Shown here in pieces: positions 1 to 6,926 of a stretch of 64,000 nt of DNA; position 1 is the first letter of the stretch; every line of letters starts with the position of its first letter. The translations under genes were made by a program, and so were the position numbers. The notes under the pieces are model-generated. The model saw only the letters and a program-made list of their open reading frames with translations, had not been told where the DNA came from and searched no databases. Source of the stretch: a virus; the IMG/VR virus record IMGVR_UViG_3300045911_000567, positions 1-64,000 of that record; one strand, given 5' to 3'.

Positions 1-249
1 GATCTCTCTCATGCGAATCTGTCTTATACTGTTCTGAGTCGTGCAGATCTGTCTCAGGCTAATCTGTTTTGTGTCACTCTAACTGGCGCAAGACTTCGCT
101 ATGCAAACCTGTCTTGCGCGAATCTGGCTGACGCAGATTTGTCAAAAGTCGATCTTTCTGGCGCTGATCTGACCGATGCCGATTTTTCTCGCACGATTTT
201 GTCTGGAGCTAAAATTATCAACCACAACTTAGAACTGGAACTTGCATGA
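1..249 (+). CDS. pentapeptide-repeat protein, 5' end cut by window edge
   Basis: The frame is open from the first base and reads as tandem A(D/N)LxX pentapeptides until a short tail NLELELA and a TGA stop. Such repeats fold into a right-handed quadrilateral beta helix; some family members mimic DNA and bind gyrase, but no function can be assigned here. The next gene starts inside its stop codon (ATGA) and ends in nearly the same tail, so the two look like duplicated, translationally coupled paralogues. The N-terminus lies outside the window. Confidence 0.8.
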   Translation, partial: DLSHANLSYTVLSRADLSQANLFCVTLTGARLRYANLSCANLADADLSKVDLSGADLTDADFSRTILSGAKIINHNLELELA

Positions 250-608
250 AAATTGTCATCAAAGATAGAACTGGAAAAAATCTCTTCGAAACAGAAGCAG
301 ACAGCGTTAAAGCTGCTGTCGAGCAAGCTGTTAGGCAAAAGGTTTCTTTGGCTGGGGCAGATCTGTCTGGAGCGTATCTGGTTGCAGTCCAATTGGCTGG
401 CGCAGATCTGTCTGGAGCGAATCTATACGCAGCAAATCTTTTGCGAGCTTGTCTGGTTGGAGCAGATCTGTCCGGAGCGTATCTGGTTGCAGTCCAATTG
501 GCTGGCGCAGATCTGACCGGAACAAATCTGACTGAAACAGTTCTAGCCAGAACAATCTTCACCGGAGCTAGAATCGTAGACGGCGATTTAGAACTTGAAC
601 TGGCATGA
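246..608 (+). CDS. pentapeptide-repeat protein
   Basis: 120 aa. Residues 1 to about 35 form a non-repetitive cap (MKIVIKDRTGK...), followed by about 13 pentapeptides of the type GADLS/GANLY, then DLELELA. The cap plus repeats is a common layout for phage and bacterial pentapeptide proteins. The ATG overlaps the upstream stop as ATGA, which fixes the start. A 55-bp DNA segment inside it is duplicated at a 105-bp spacing (seven pentapeptides), showing recent internal expansion. Function unknown; a beta-helix scaffold or DNA-mimic role is only possible by family analogy. Confidence 0.8.
   Translation: MKIVIKDRTGKNLFETEADSVKAAVEQAVRQKVSLAGADLSGAYLVAVQLAGADLSGANLYAANLLRACLVGADLSGAYLVAVQLAGADLTGTNLTETVLARTIFTGARIVDGDLELELA
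357..516 (+). repeat. 55-bp direct repeat within pentapeptide gene
   Basis: Copies at 357-411 and 462-516 differ at one base (tct/tcc) and lie 105 bp apart, an exact multiple of 15 bp, so the duplication keeps the pentapeptide register. Confidence 0.85.
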
Positions 609-762
609 AAAGAGCAAAATTTCTAAAGTTTTGCAAATCTCGCACAACTATTTTGTGAATCCTTGTCCTGATAACGCAACCTTATAATAGCAATAACTAC
701 ATTGCTTTTTTGATTGTCTGTTTTTCTTGTGTGAATCTTTTTCGATCTGAACTGATGCTATC

Positions 763-1191
763 TTATCTTGCATACAATTTCTTGGATGTTGCTCTTTCGT
801 ACTTGATTATGGCTTCTGGTGTTACTTCCAATTCGTGTGAATATAGCTGTCTGTCTACTACGACAAAAGCAGTTTTGTTCTTTGTTGTGATCTCGAAGAC
901 TTCATAGGTTTTCAGCAAGTTTTCCAATTTGGAGAAAAACTGAAAATCTTCCGATTTTAAATAATCTTCCAAGGCTTTCAATTCTTGCTCTGCATTTCTA
1001 AGATTGATTCTGAGATCGAGATAGTAGCAAGAACCTCTCACCTCAAACTCAGGCGGTCTTCTATGAGAGGTACTTTTTCGAAAAGAGAACTGAAGTTTAT
1101 TGTCCGGCAGCGGATGCACCGCAGTCACATTATACTTATCCAGCAAGGCTTTGAAATCGTCAACAAAGTTATCGGTAAATTTCTTGGTCAT
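763..1191 (-). CDS. hypothetical protein, alpha/beta
   Basis: 142 aa, no recognised family. The second half has a long charged helix (NAEQELKALEDYLKSEDFQF) followed by two strand-like segments (YEVFEITTKN, KTAFVVVDRQ). It is the last gene of a minus-strand run of small genes and overlaps the one upstream as ATGA, so it is probably made by coupled translation. Converges with the pentapeptide genes; the 154 bp between them shows no clear terminator. Confidence 0.6.
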   Translation of the reverse strand: MTKKFTDNFVDDFKALLDKYNVTAVHPLPDNKLQFSFRKSTSHRRPPEFEVRGSCYYLDLRINLRNAEQELKALEDYLKSEDFQFFSKLENLLKTYEVFEITTKNKTAFVVVDRQLYSHELEVTPEAIIKYERATSKKLYAR

Positions 1192-1460
1192 GGTGTTTCC
1201 TTTTTTTCGAAGAGTAAGAATAGAACAGGCTTGTTATCTGACGTTGACATATTGAACATCGTCTTGAAATTATACCCTCTTTCGGCAAAAAAATCAATCA
1301 GATTGTTTCTGAATTTCGAAAATATCGGCAAAAATGTCATTTTGTTCGAGATGTGCAAAATGCACTTATCGTCGTCGAGTTTGAAATTAATCATCTGCTC
1401 TGGATATTTCTGAGCAACCTCTTCTAGTTCGACGAAAATGGCGCTGGTTTCTTTCTTCAT
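1188..1460 (-). CDS. hypothetical protein
   Basis: 90 aa from ATG at 1460. A TTG six bases upstream would add two residues, but the ATG overlaps the stop of the upstream mini-gene as ATGA and is preferred. The layout is strand, strand (MINFKLDDD, CILHIS), helix (FSKFRNNLIDFFAERG), strand, strand (FNMSTSD, VLFLLFEKKE), similar to several neighbours (1604, 4574). No known family recognised. Confidence 0.6.
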   Translation of the reverse strand: MKKETSAIFVELEEVAQKYPEQMINFKLDDDKCILHISNKMTFLPIFSKFRNNLIDFFAERGYNFKTMFNMSTSDNKPVLFLLFEKKETP

Positions 1461-1600
1461 TTGCAATTGAACCAGAGAGTGAAGAAAACCGCGAAAAAAA
1501 TCACACCATAAAGAGGCGAATCGAGCGCGATCAGAAAAGATCCAGAGACGACCAAGAACAATTGAAACCAGATCAGAAAAGTGATGAATAACTGTATCAT
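1457..1600 (-). CDS. small membrane protein, 47 aa
   Basis: Two hydrophobic segments (residues about 3-28 and 32-45, IQLFITFLIWFQLFLVV and GVIFFAVFFTLW) make nearly the whole protein. It starts at ATG 1600, three bases after the stop of the 1604 gene, and its TGA overlaps the ATG of the next gene, so it fits the operon exactly. It lies in what would otherwise be an unexplained gap. Function unknown. Confidence 0.6.
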   Translation of the reverse strand: MIQLFITFLIWFQLFLVVSGSFLIALDSPLYGVIFFAVFFTLWFNCK

Positions 1601-1603
1601 CTT

Positions 1604-1870
1604 CTATCTATCCGGTTTTCTGATATAGATTTCTGTAAATGTAGGATGATTCGTGATAACGGCATATATTTGGTATTTTTCTTTCAGGTATTCTTCGATT
1701 CGTGCGACTAGTGCAGAATGTGTATCTGATTTTACAATGGGAACACGAATTACATAGCTATTTTCGGAGAATTTTTCCATGAATTTTATGCTGTTTATGG
1801 TCCAGATAGGATATTTTTGATCCATATGTTTGCGATAGCTCACGAGATCGTTTTCGAGTGTATCTTTCAT
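1604..1870 (-). CDS. hypothetical protein
   Basis: 88 aa. Predicted order is helix (LVSYRKHMDQKY), strands (IWTINSIKF, SYVIRVPIV), helix (HSALVARIEEYLKEKY), strands (IYAVITNH, FTEIYIRKP). This strand-helix-strand-strand core recurs in the genes at 1188 and 4574. Its ATG overlaps the stop of the upstream mini-gene as ATGA. Confidence 0.6.
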   Translation of the reverse strand: MKDTLENDLVSYRKHMDQKYPIWTINSIKFMEKFSENSYVIRVPIVKSDTHSALVARIEEYLKEKYQIYAVITNHPTFTEIYIRKPDR

Positions 1871-2022
1871 TTTAAGCCTCTCTGATGAAAATTTCGAAAT
1901 AATAACAACTCCACTGAATAATTCTTAGCCATATATTCGGCATAGGATTCGCAATCTTCTTCTATTTTCAAAGATTTGATTTTATTCATATTCACTCGAT
2001 AGTAAGTTTCACCAATTTTCAA
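1867..2022 (-). CDS. hypothetical mini-protein, 51 aa (TTG start) or 40 aa (ATG 1989)
   Basis: Too short for ordinary gene finding, but its stop forms ATGA with the start of the 1604 gene. The frame is open upstream of ATG 1989 to a TTG at 2022, and that TTG overlaps the stop of a 13-codon micro-frame (GTG at 2060, stop at 2019), which itself begins on the stop of the 2057 gene. The chain of overlaps suggests stop-start re-initiation. Sequence is charged and helical (KSLKIEEDCESYAEYMAKN). No family recognised. Confidence 0.45.
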   Translation of the reverse strand: MKIGETYYRVNMNKIKSLKIEEDCESYAEYMAKNYSVELLLFRNFHQRGLK

Positions 2023-2056
2023 TAAAAATCTTCTTTAAATTCTATTGCTATGTCGT

Positions 2057-2401
2057 TCACGGCTCCCTTTTTTTACAATATATGAAATAATTTTTACCTT
2101 CGTATTGTGCAAATTTCAGAGAAATAAATTTTCTCATATGTCTGCGTAGTCTTTTGATTTGCGAGTCAGACAAATTCGGTTCTATGAAAACAAGATTCAG
2201 AGAATGAAAATCTGGATGAGAGAACAATTGCATCCACTCTCCCTCTACCGTGGGCTTGCCGTTCTTCAGATGAAACTTGTATTGCTCCATCGTTTCTGTA
2301 GTTTTTTTATAGAGATAAATTGCAACATGTATCGCAAGCGAGGATTGCTCAGAACTTAGTTCCTGCAATTCTTTGCCAAGCCTAGAAATTGAATATTCCA
2401 T
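2057..2401 (-). CDS. hypothetical protein
   Basis: 114 aa, mixed alpha/beta with a C-terminal pattern of strand (HSLNLVFIEP), helix (SDSQIKRLRRHMRKFISLKF) and strand (NYFIYCKKRE), resembling other small proteins of this run. It starts directly after the TGA of the upstream membrane mini-gene with no intergenic base. Function unknown. Confidence 0.6.
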   Translation of the reverse strand: MEYSISRLGKELQELSSEQSSLAIHVAIYLYKKTTETMEQYKFHLKNGKPTVEGEWMQLFSHPDFHSLNLVFIEPNLSDSQIKRLRRHMRKFISLKFAQYEGKNYFIYCKKREP

Positions 2402-2557
2402 TCAGAATAAAAAAGCATGAAAAACGAAAGATAGAACAAACAATATACCCAACAAAACCATCGTAGCATAGATGAACAAGCCTATTGATAGAATAGTCTT
2501 GGTCAATAACCAAAGAGCTTTGAACGGCAACAATAAAATGGATTCTAAAAAATTCAT
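2402..2557 (-). CDS. small membrane protein, 51 aa
   Basis: Almost entirely hydrophobic with two likely transmembrane helices (residues about 5-27 and 30-51). It is the first gene after a sigma70-like promoter at 2581-2610, and its stop abuts the next start, so it heads the minus-strand run down to 763. A signal-anchored superinfection or host-envelope role is possible but nothing in the sequence proves it. Confidence 0.55.
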   Translation of the reverse strand: MNFLESILLLPFKALWLLTKTILSIGLFIYATMVLLGILFVLSFVFHAFLF

Positions 2558-2580
2558 ATCAAATAACCCCCATTACCTAT

Positions 2581-2610
2581 ATTATACCAAACTTACAATA
2601 GGATTGACAA
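2581..2610 (-). promoter_or_regulatory. sigma70-like promoter
   Basis: TTGTCA (2605-2610) and TATAAT (2581-2586) are separated by 18 bp, read on the minus strand, and lie 24 bp upstream of the membrane mini-gene at 2557. It fits host-type early transcription of the small-gene run. Confidence 0.6.
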
Positions 2611-2636
2611 AGGCTTTTTTTATTTAATCAAATCAA

Positions 2637-2954
2637 CTACTTAGAAAGCAAAATTTTGTTGATCGTGAGTGGTAAGTGTGACGATATGGCCTCTTTTGCT
2701 TTCTTGAGTAGTGTTTCTCCGGTAGGAGATTCCAAGAATTGCTTGAACTCGCTTGGACTATATCCATCATCTAGTCTATTCATACTAAAAACTATCAACA
2801 ACATATCGAGAGCCATCATTTCGACGCGGCTCTCGAAGGAGGGAATTTCGCTCTCGTCGAACGAATCGGTTTCTGTGATAGGAGAAAACGATTTCTTAAT
2901 TCCTAGTATTTTTTGATCGTATTGGTAAACTATTTCTTGGGTAGATCTTTTCAT
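2637..2954 (-). CDS. hypothetical protein
   Basis: 105 aa, mainly helical and acidic, with no recognised motif. Residues 45-58 (MMALDMLLIVFSMN) form a hydrophobic helix core. Its ATG overlaps the stop of the upstream gene as ATGA. Last gene before the 2581 promoter. Confidence 0.55.
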   Translation of the reverse strand: MKRSTQEIVYQYDQKILGIKKSFSPITETDSFDESEIPSFESRVEMMALDMLLIVFSMNRLDDGYSPSEFKQFLESPTGETLLKKAKEAISSHLPLTINKILLSK

Positions 2955-3541
2955 AATATAGACTCAAAATATGGCTTCAATTGTTCCGGTGTTTCGGGCA
3001 ATGGAAATAATGAAATTACTAAAACATCACAATAAGAAACCGAACCGAGCTTAGTGTGGTAGCCTTTATTTTCCAGGTCATTAATGATATTATTCAACTC
3101 TTTTTTCATTTCTGGATGAATCAAGAAAACAGAGTCAATTCTGACGGCGGTATAATTTCCTTCGAGGCGCTGCATTACTGACATGCCACTTATAATCATC
3201 TTTATCAAATCTTTCAGATTGTCTGCAAAAACATCTTTTGATTGACTTAATATTTCTGTCACCGAAGGAATACTGTTTTTCAATTCTTGCGGATCCAGTG
3301 ACGGCGGACAAGCAACTTCGATAGTATCTACAAATGAAAATTTTGTCTTTATTTCCTTTGATATGGTGTTTTTTTGTTCATTGTTTAGCTGGTCTTTGAA
3401 TTTTAGTGTTAGTTTTACATAAGGCTCACTGGAATAATTGAAATAATTAAAATTAATATCAGCAGAAATCAGAAGACCTGTGTTAATTAATTCGCCAATT
3501 TCTTTTTGTAGCTCGCCTATTTCTTCGTATGATGTTTTCAT
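2951..3541 (-). CDS. hypothetical protein, 196 aa
   Basis: Appears to have two alpha/beta halves: an N-terminal part with strand (YVKLTLKF), helix (NEQKNTISKEIKTKF) and strand (VDTIEVACPP), and a C-terminal part with strand (VFLIHPE), helix (MKKELNNIINDLENKGY) and strand (CDVLVISLFPLP). The halves echo the strand-helix-strand unit of the neighbouring small proteins. No known family recognised. Confidence 0.55.
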   Translation of the reverse strand: MKTSYEEIGELQKEIGELINTGLLISADINFNYFNYSSEPYVKLTLKFKDQLNNEQKNTISKEIKTKFSFVDTIEVACPPSLDPQELKNSIPSVTEILSQSKDVFADNLKDLIKMIISGMSVMQRLEGNYTAVRIDSVFLIHPEMKKELNNIINDLENKGYHTKLGSVSYCDVLVISLFPLPETPEQLKPYFESIL

Positions 3542-3543
3542 GT

Positions 3544-3894
3544 TTATGATATTAATTCATCGAGAATATGAACATTGAATTCTATCTTTCGTGTGACCTT
3601 GCCTAAGACTAAGGCTTTTTCTTTTTCGAGAGGCACAACAACTTTTGAATATGTATTTTTGCATAATGTATGCAATTTCATATATAAAATATGAAATGTA
3701 TCAAACTTAAGTGGCTTTGTCAAGACAGTAATATGAAATAACCTACATTTCCATTTTTGTCCTGCATCGAAGGTTAAGATACATTGGTCATTCACTAAAG
3801 ATCTTCTTACCGACTCTATTAAATCATCGGCAAAACAATCTGATAATTCTTTGAGAAATTTTTTACCACAAATTATATTCTGATCAGATGCCAT
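3544..3894 (-). CDS. hypothetical protein
   Basis: 116 aa with a helical N-terminus (FLKELSDCFADDLIESVRRSL) that resembles the helix before the second half of the 2951 protein (KDVFADNLKDLIKMI). Strands follow (CILTFDA, WKCRLFHITVL). It overlaps the upstream 3873 gene by 22 bp. Function unknown. Confidence 0.55.
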   Translation of the reverse strand: MASDQNIICGKKFLKELSDCFADDLIESVRRSLVNDQCILTFDAGQKWKCRLFHITVLTKPLKFDTFHILYMKLHTLCKNTYSKVVVPLEKEKALVLGKVTRKIEFNVHILDELIS

Positions 3895-4574
3895 AAAGCT
3901 GAAATTAAAATGAAAGCTATCATTATGTAATGCAGAAGAGAGAGTTTTATTTGTTTTATTCCGGGCTTATCTAGTGAAATGTGTAATGTTTTATTGTTCA
4001 GATGATCGGTTCCCCAATGATAAAAATATCCTTTCTCTCTCAGTTCTTCTAAGAGTGGTAAAATGTCTTTTTTAGAGAGAAAATTTAGCCATTTGTGAGA
4101 AATGGAAATATGGTTATTATACAAAAGATCATTCAATGATGATCTTATTTGTCTCCTCAGTTCGTCCAATTTTATTTTGGAATTGTCCTCTTTGGCTTTT
4201 TTTATCTTATCGACTGATGGAAAATCGTTGTCGATTAACGCACACAATAAAATTCTATCTGTTTTTTCTATTTCTTCTTGCACAAAGGTTATGTGATGAT
4301 AATCAGTTTCCAGCATAGATTTTAGTTTCTCGATTTTTGCCCAGAGAGTGGCACTATATGGAACTGTTATCTGATAAATTTTGATTACATCATTTTTGAT
4401 TTTATCGAACTGTGGCGTGCAGATAGGACTGCTTGCACCAGGAACATCCGGCTGATAAAAATAATCATAATAATTGATGATGGCGCCATCATTTTTTGCC
4501 TCTTCGAGAGATTCTAAGAAAAGAGAATCTTCCAGTCGATAATTTTTATTATCGAATTTATCAAAAAGTGACAT
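3873..4574 (-). CDS. hypothetical protein with C-terminal membrane anchor
   Basis: 233 aa. The last 25 residues (LLHYIMIAFILISALWHLI) form one hydrophobic helix, so the protein is probably tail-anchored with its soluble part in the cytoplasm. The soluble part again has helix (LWAKIEKLKSMLETDY) between strands (IKIYQITVPY, HHITFVQEE). It starts inside the upstream stop (TAATG). No family recognised. Confidence 0.55.
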   Translation of the reverse strand: MSLFDKFDNKNYRLEDSLFLESLEEAKNDGAIINYYDYFYQPDVPGASSPICTPQFDKIKNDVIKIYQITVPYSATLWAKIEKLKSMLETDYHHITFVQEEIEKTDRILLCALIDNDFPSVDKIKKAKEDNSKIKLDELRRQIRSSLNDLLYNNHISISHKWLNFLSKKDILPLLEELREKGYFYHWGTDHLNNKTLHISLDKPGIKQIKLSLLHYIMIAFILISALWHLIRI

Positions 4575-4888
4575 TACAATAAATTTTTGGATCTCACATA
4601 TAGAGTGACTTGAGTCAAGCCCGAACCATTGGTCTTAGTCTTACTTGCATACCTGAGGCTGAGAGTCTCGAACTTACTCAATTCCGCTTTAACCTTATCG
4701 ACGAATTTCTGTGCATTAGCTTCTGGAATGCTTCTCGTGACGATCTTAATGCCTTTTCTTGCGTCGTGAATTTCCCCAACTTCTACCTGAACCTCCTCTA
4801 CTGAGACATATTGGCCTGCTTGTAGTGCTTGATTGGCTGCATGTAAGTACGAATAGTATTCTCTTTCTTCTTTTGATTTCTGTTCCAT
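4574..4888 (-). CDS. hypothetical protein
   Basis: 104 aa. Helix (YYSYLHAANQALQAGQ), strands (EEVQVEVGE, GIKIVTRSIP), helix (NAQKFVDKVKAELSKF), strands (LSLRYASKT, QVTLYVRSKN). The order strand-helix-strand-strand matches the proteins at 1188 and 1604. TGATG overlap with the upstream stop couples translation. Confidence 0.55.
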   Translation of the reverse strand: MEQKSKEEREYYSYLHAANQALQAGQYVSVEEVQVEVGEIHDARKGIKIVTRSIPEANAQKFVDKVKAELSKFETLSLRYASKTKTNGSGLTQVTLYVRSKNLL

Positions 4889-5169
4889 CAGACGTCTCCA
4901 TTTTCTATAGATTTTATCACTTCATATGGTGTAATAGCAGTCCTATAAAATTCCTGCTTACAACATTCTAGCATACCTATGATTGCATTATAGTCTTCGT
5001 AGCGCAAATTATTTCCTGTTGCCTTTCTGTATGTATCTTTGATTAGCTTGGTCAGAATGAAATTTAAATTTCCTGGAATTTCATTTTTCGGCGATTGTGA
5101 TACGCTATCAGATAATTGATTCACTGAGTCGAGAAAGGGTTCTCTATTTTCTTTTCTTATATACGGCAT
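4888..5169 (-). CDS. DUF6899-like phage protein
   Basis: 93 aa from MPYIRKENRE. The pattern MPYI..E.R..F, GNLNFILTKLI, YRKATG, RYEDYNAIIGMLECCKQEFYRT..PYE is the one I associate with a small helical protein common in tailed phages (DUF6899), function unknown. Of three candidate ATGs, the one at 5169 has GGAG six bases upstream and gives the usual MPYI start. Overlaps the end of the upstream gene by 26 bp. Confidence 0.65.
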   Translation of the reverse strand: MPYIRKENREPFLDSVNQLSDSVSQSPKNEIPGNLNFILTKLIKDTYRKATGNNLRYEDYNAIIGMLECCKQEFYRTAITPYEVIKSIENGDV

Positions 5170-5836
5170 CATCGTCTCCATAATTATCTTTCAATGCTTC
5201 ACAGATATAATCGGCAATCGTCTTTTTTGCAGAATAGATATTTTTACTAGGCAGTCCTAGTCTATCCAACATCATTCTGGAATAATAAGTTGCCGATTCT
5301 TTGCCAGCAAAATCAACCGACTCAAACGTAAAGCTGCGGTGATTTTTCATTTTGGTGTAGTAATCGCCGATAGCGTTAGCTTTCCATTTGCCTATTACAA
5401 CTTCTACACCCAGTCCTGGATACCTTCCAGAGGCGGTTCCTAACAATACTGCGGTGTCACTATTATAAGATTTAAACAAGACTGAATCTTGATCATATTT
5501 TTTCCCTGCTTTGAATAGAAAATCTTTCAGTTTACCTGTTGATTCTGGATTGGCAGCAATCAAAAACGATTTTTCAGCAACAGGCCTCTTGTTTCCTTTT
5601 CCGTCATCCTCGATATAGTATCCAGCTACAGGAACAAATCCAAATCCTGCTGACCGAATGTCATTCGCGAGTGCTTTAGTATTAAATTCGTTGCGCCTCT
5701 TTGCTTCTTCTGCTGTCTCGGTATCTTTCTTTCCTCTCGAAGCAGAAATCATTCCTATACTCTTTTCTTGAGTATATTGGTACATCCTTGCCAGATTTAT
5801 TTCATTCAGTAAATGTTTTTTAAATTTCTTGAGCAT
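5144..5836 (-). CDS. late conserved phage protein with capsid-targeting-like N-terminus (DUF3293-like?)
   Basis: 230 aa from ATG 5836 (a TTG two codons upstream is less likely). The N-terminus MLKKFKKHLLNE resembles the capsid-targeting peptide of T4 internal proteins, with a possible prohead-protease cut after LNE. The middle (DIRSAGFGFVPVAGYY, EKSFLIA) recalls DUF3293-type proteins, seen in many phages without known function. A late-promoter-like AATAAATA lies 33 bp upstream inside the preceding gene. Inference: a virion or internal head protein. Confidence 0.5.
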   Translation of the reverse strand: MLKKFKKHLLNEINLARMYQYTQEKSIGMISASRGKKDTETAEEAKRRNEFNTKALANDIRSAGFGFVPVAGYYIEDDGKGNKRPVAEKSFLIAANPESTGKLKDFLFKAGKKYDQDSVLFKSYNSDTAVLLGTASGRYPGLGVEVVIGKWKANAIGDYYTKMKNHRSFTFESVDFAGKESATYYSRMMLDRLGLPSKNIYSAKKTIADYICEALKDNYGDDDAVYKKRK

Positions 5837-6212
5837 AATCAATTAAATTGAGAAAATTTTCGTCTTTATTATTTATTTGTTCTGGATGAACTATGATTAC
5901 ACTCAAACCCAACTTCCGGGCGTGTTCAATCTCTGCTTGAACACCAACAGATTCTTCCCATCCGTCTAGTGCAAGAACAATCAAACCGTCCATTCTCTCT
6001 ATAAAAGTCTCATCGAACGATTTCCAAAATTCCCAATCGCCCCTAATACCCAATTCAACCCATGAGCCGTTATATGCGATAGGAGAAAATACGAAAATTC
6101 CCATATTGAGCAATTTAATGCTATATTCTATGGCTTTATTTGTTCTTTCAATTTCGATATTTCGGTCTTTTGACGAAAAGGGACTAGCCAAATAATATAT
6201 CTTATGTTTCAT
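5820..6212 (-). CDS. DUF1937/nucleoside deoxyribosyltransferase-like protein
   Basis: 130 aa. YLASPFSS at the N-terminus, a DGLIVLALDGWEESVGVQAEIEHA-type segment (residues about 75-97) and GLSVIIV match the Rossmann-like family that includes DUF1937 and nucleoside 2-deoxyribosyltransferases. Family members act on nucleotides or their derivatives; the substrate here is unknown. Overlaps both neighbours by a few bases, consistent with one operon. Confidence 0.6.
   Translation of the reverse strand: MKHKIYYLASPFSSKDRNIEIERTNKAIEYSIKLLNMGIFVFSPIAYNGSWVELGIRGDWEFWKSFDETFIERMDGLIVLALDGWEESVGVQAEIEHARKLGLSVIIVHPEQINNKDENFLNLIDYAQEI
5870..5877 (-). promoter_or_regulatory. candidate T4-type late promoter AATAAATA
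   Basis: Minus-strand octamer 33 bp upstream of ATG 5836, one base from T4 TATAAATA. The same family of octamers precedes other genes with the M-K-F-type N-terminus in this window. Confidence 0.45.
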
Positions 6213-6421
6213 ATAGTTTTTAATAACATGCCAACAATCATTATCCCTATGATTATATAAAATATAGCACAGAAAAAACTAATATAAAAATATATTTTAT
6301 AATTATTGGTGGATGTCTCGTGCCAGCCGTCTCGCATCATTTTGGATAAAAGTGCGAAGTGAGCTTCAAATCCAAAAACCATCAGAATAAGTATAGTTAT
6401 ACCGAAAAGTTTCGCAAACAC
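6209..6421 (-). CDS. small membrane protein, GTG start
   Basis: 70 aa with two transmembrane helices (residues about 3-24 and 43-67), separated by a polar loop (MMRDGWHETSTNNYK). The GTG start shares its first base with the TAG stop of the upstream gene. Function unknown. Confidence 0.55.
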   Translation of the reverse strand: MFAKLFGITILILMVFGFEAHFALLSKMMRDGWHETSTNNYKIYFYISFFCAIFYIIIGIMIVGMLLKTI

Positions 6422-6588
6422 TATTTGTCCAATTTACTAAGTAATGCTAAAGTTTTCTCGTCTAGGTCTTCTTCCATTGCAGTCAATTCATCGATCCATG
6501 ATTGTTCTTGCAATGTTTCTTTGATTTCTTTTTTATGCTTTTTCTTCCTCAGATGAATATCCGAGGGCTTAATCTTTTCTTTATTCAT
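6421..6588 (-). CDS. small charged protein, 55 aa
   Basis: Open frame from ATG 6588 to TAG 6421 rich in Lys and Glu (HLRKKKHKKEIKETL, ELTAMEEDLDEKT), predicted helical. It overlaps the end of the 6581 gene by 8 bp and touches the next start, filling the only gap in this stretch. No family recognised. Confidence 0.5.
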   Translation of the reverse strand: MNKEKIKPSDIHLRKKKHKKEIKETLQEQSWIDELTAMEEDLDEKTLALLSKLDK

Positions 6589-6925
6589 GTTCCGGTAACA
6601 GCTCTATTTTCTCCTTTTGTTGCAATGTGTCTTCTAGTGCAATAATTCTGTCTCCCATTTGCATTATGACATCTCGCATTATCTCTACTTGTTTATATAT
6701 TTCTGGTTTGGTAACAAGTATATGAGGTATTATTTCTATTTGAAGTTCCTCGGGTATTACTAAAACATTCACCCCAATATCTTTTCCCCATTCTTTTGCT
6801 TGACTGGATAATATAGCAACCTCTTGTGAATTCAATTTAGCTGGATATCTGAAAACAACACATCCAGCTTCTTGGATCTTTAACAGATCCACTCCACACG
6901 ATTTCATCACTTCTTCAAATCTCAT
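6581..6925 (-). CDS. hypothetical protein with C-terminal coiled coil
   Basis: 114 aa. An alpha/beta N-terminal part (GCVVFRYPAKLN, VNVLVIPEE) is followed by a heptad-like helix (YKQVEIMRDVIMQMGDRIIALEDTL). It follows the hub gene by one base and is probably co-transcribed with the baseplate genes from the late promoter at 9755. A structural or assembly role is inferred only from this position. Confidence 0.5.
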   Translation of the reverse strand: MRFEEVMKSCGVDLLKIQEAGCVVFRYPAKLNSQEVAILSSQAKEWGKDIGVNVLVIPEELQIEIIPHILVTKPEIYKQVEIMRDVIMQMGDRIIALEDTLQQKEKIELLPEHE

Positions 6926-6926
6926 A

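Noticed and set aside
357-516. Direct repeats as iterons or an origin
   Set aside because: They keep the 15-bp pentapeptide register within a coding frame and are explained by protein repeat expansion.
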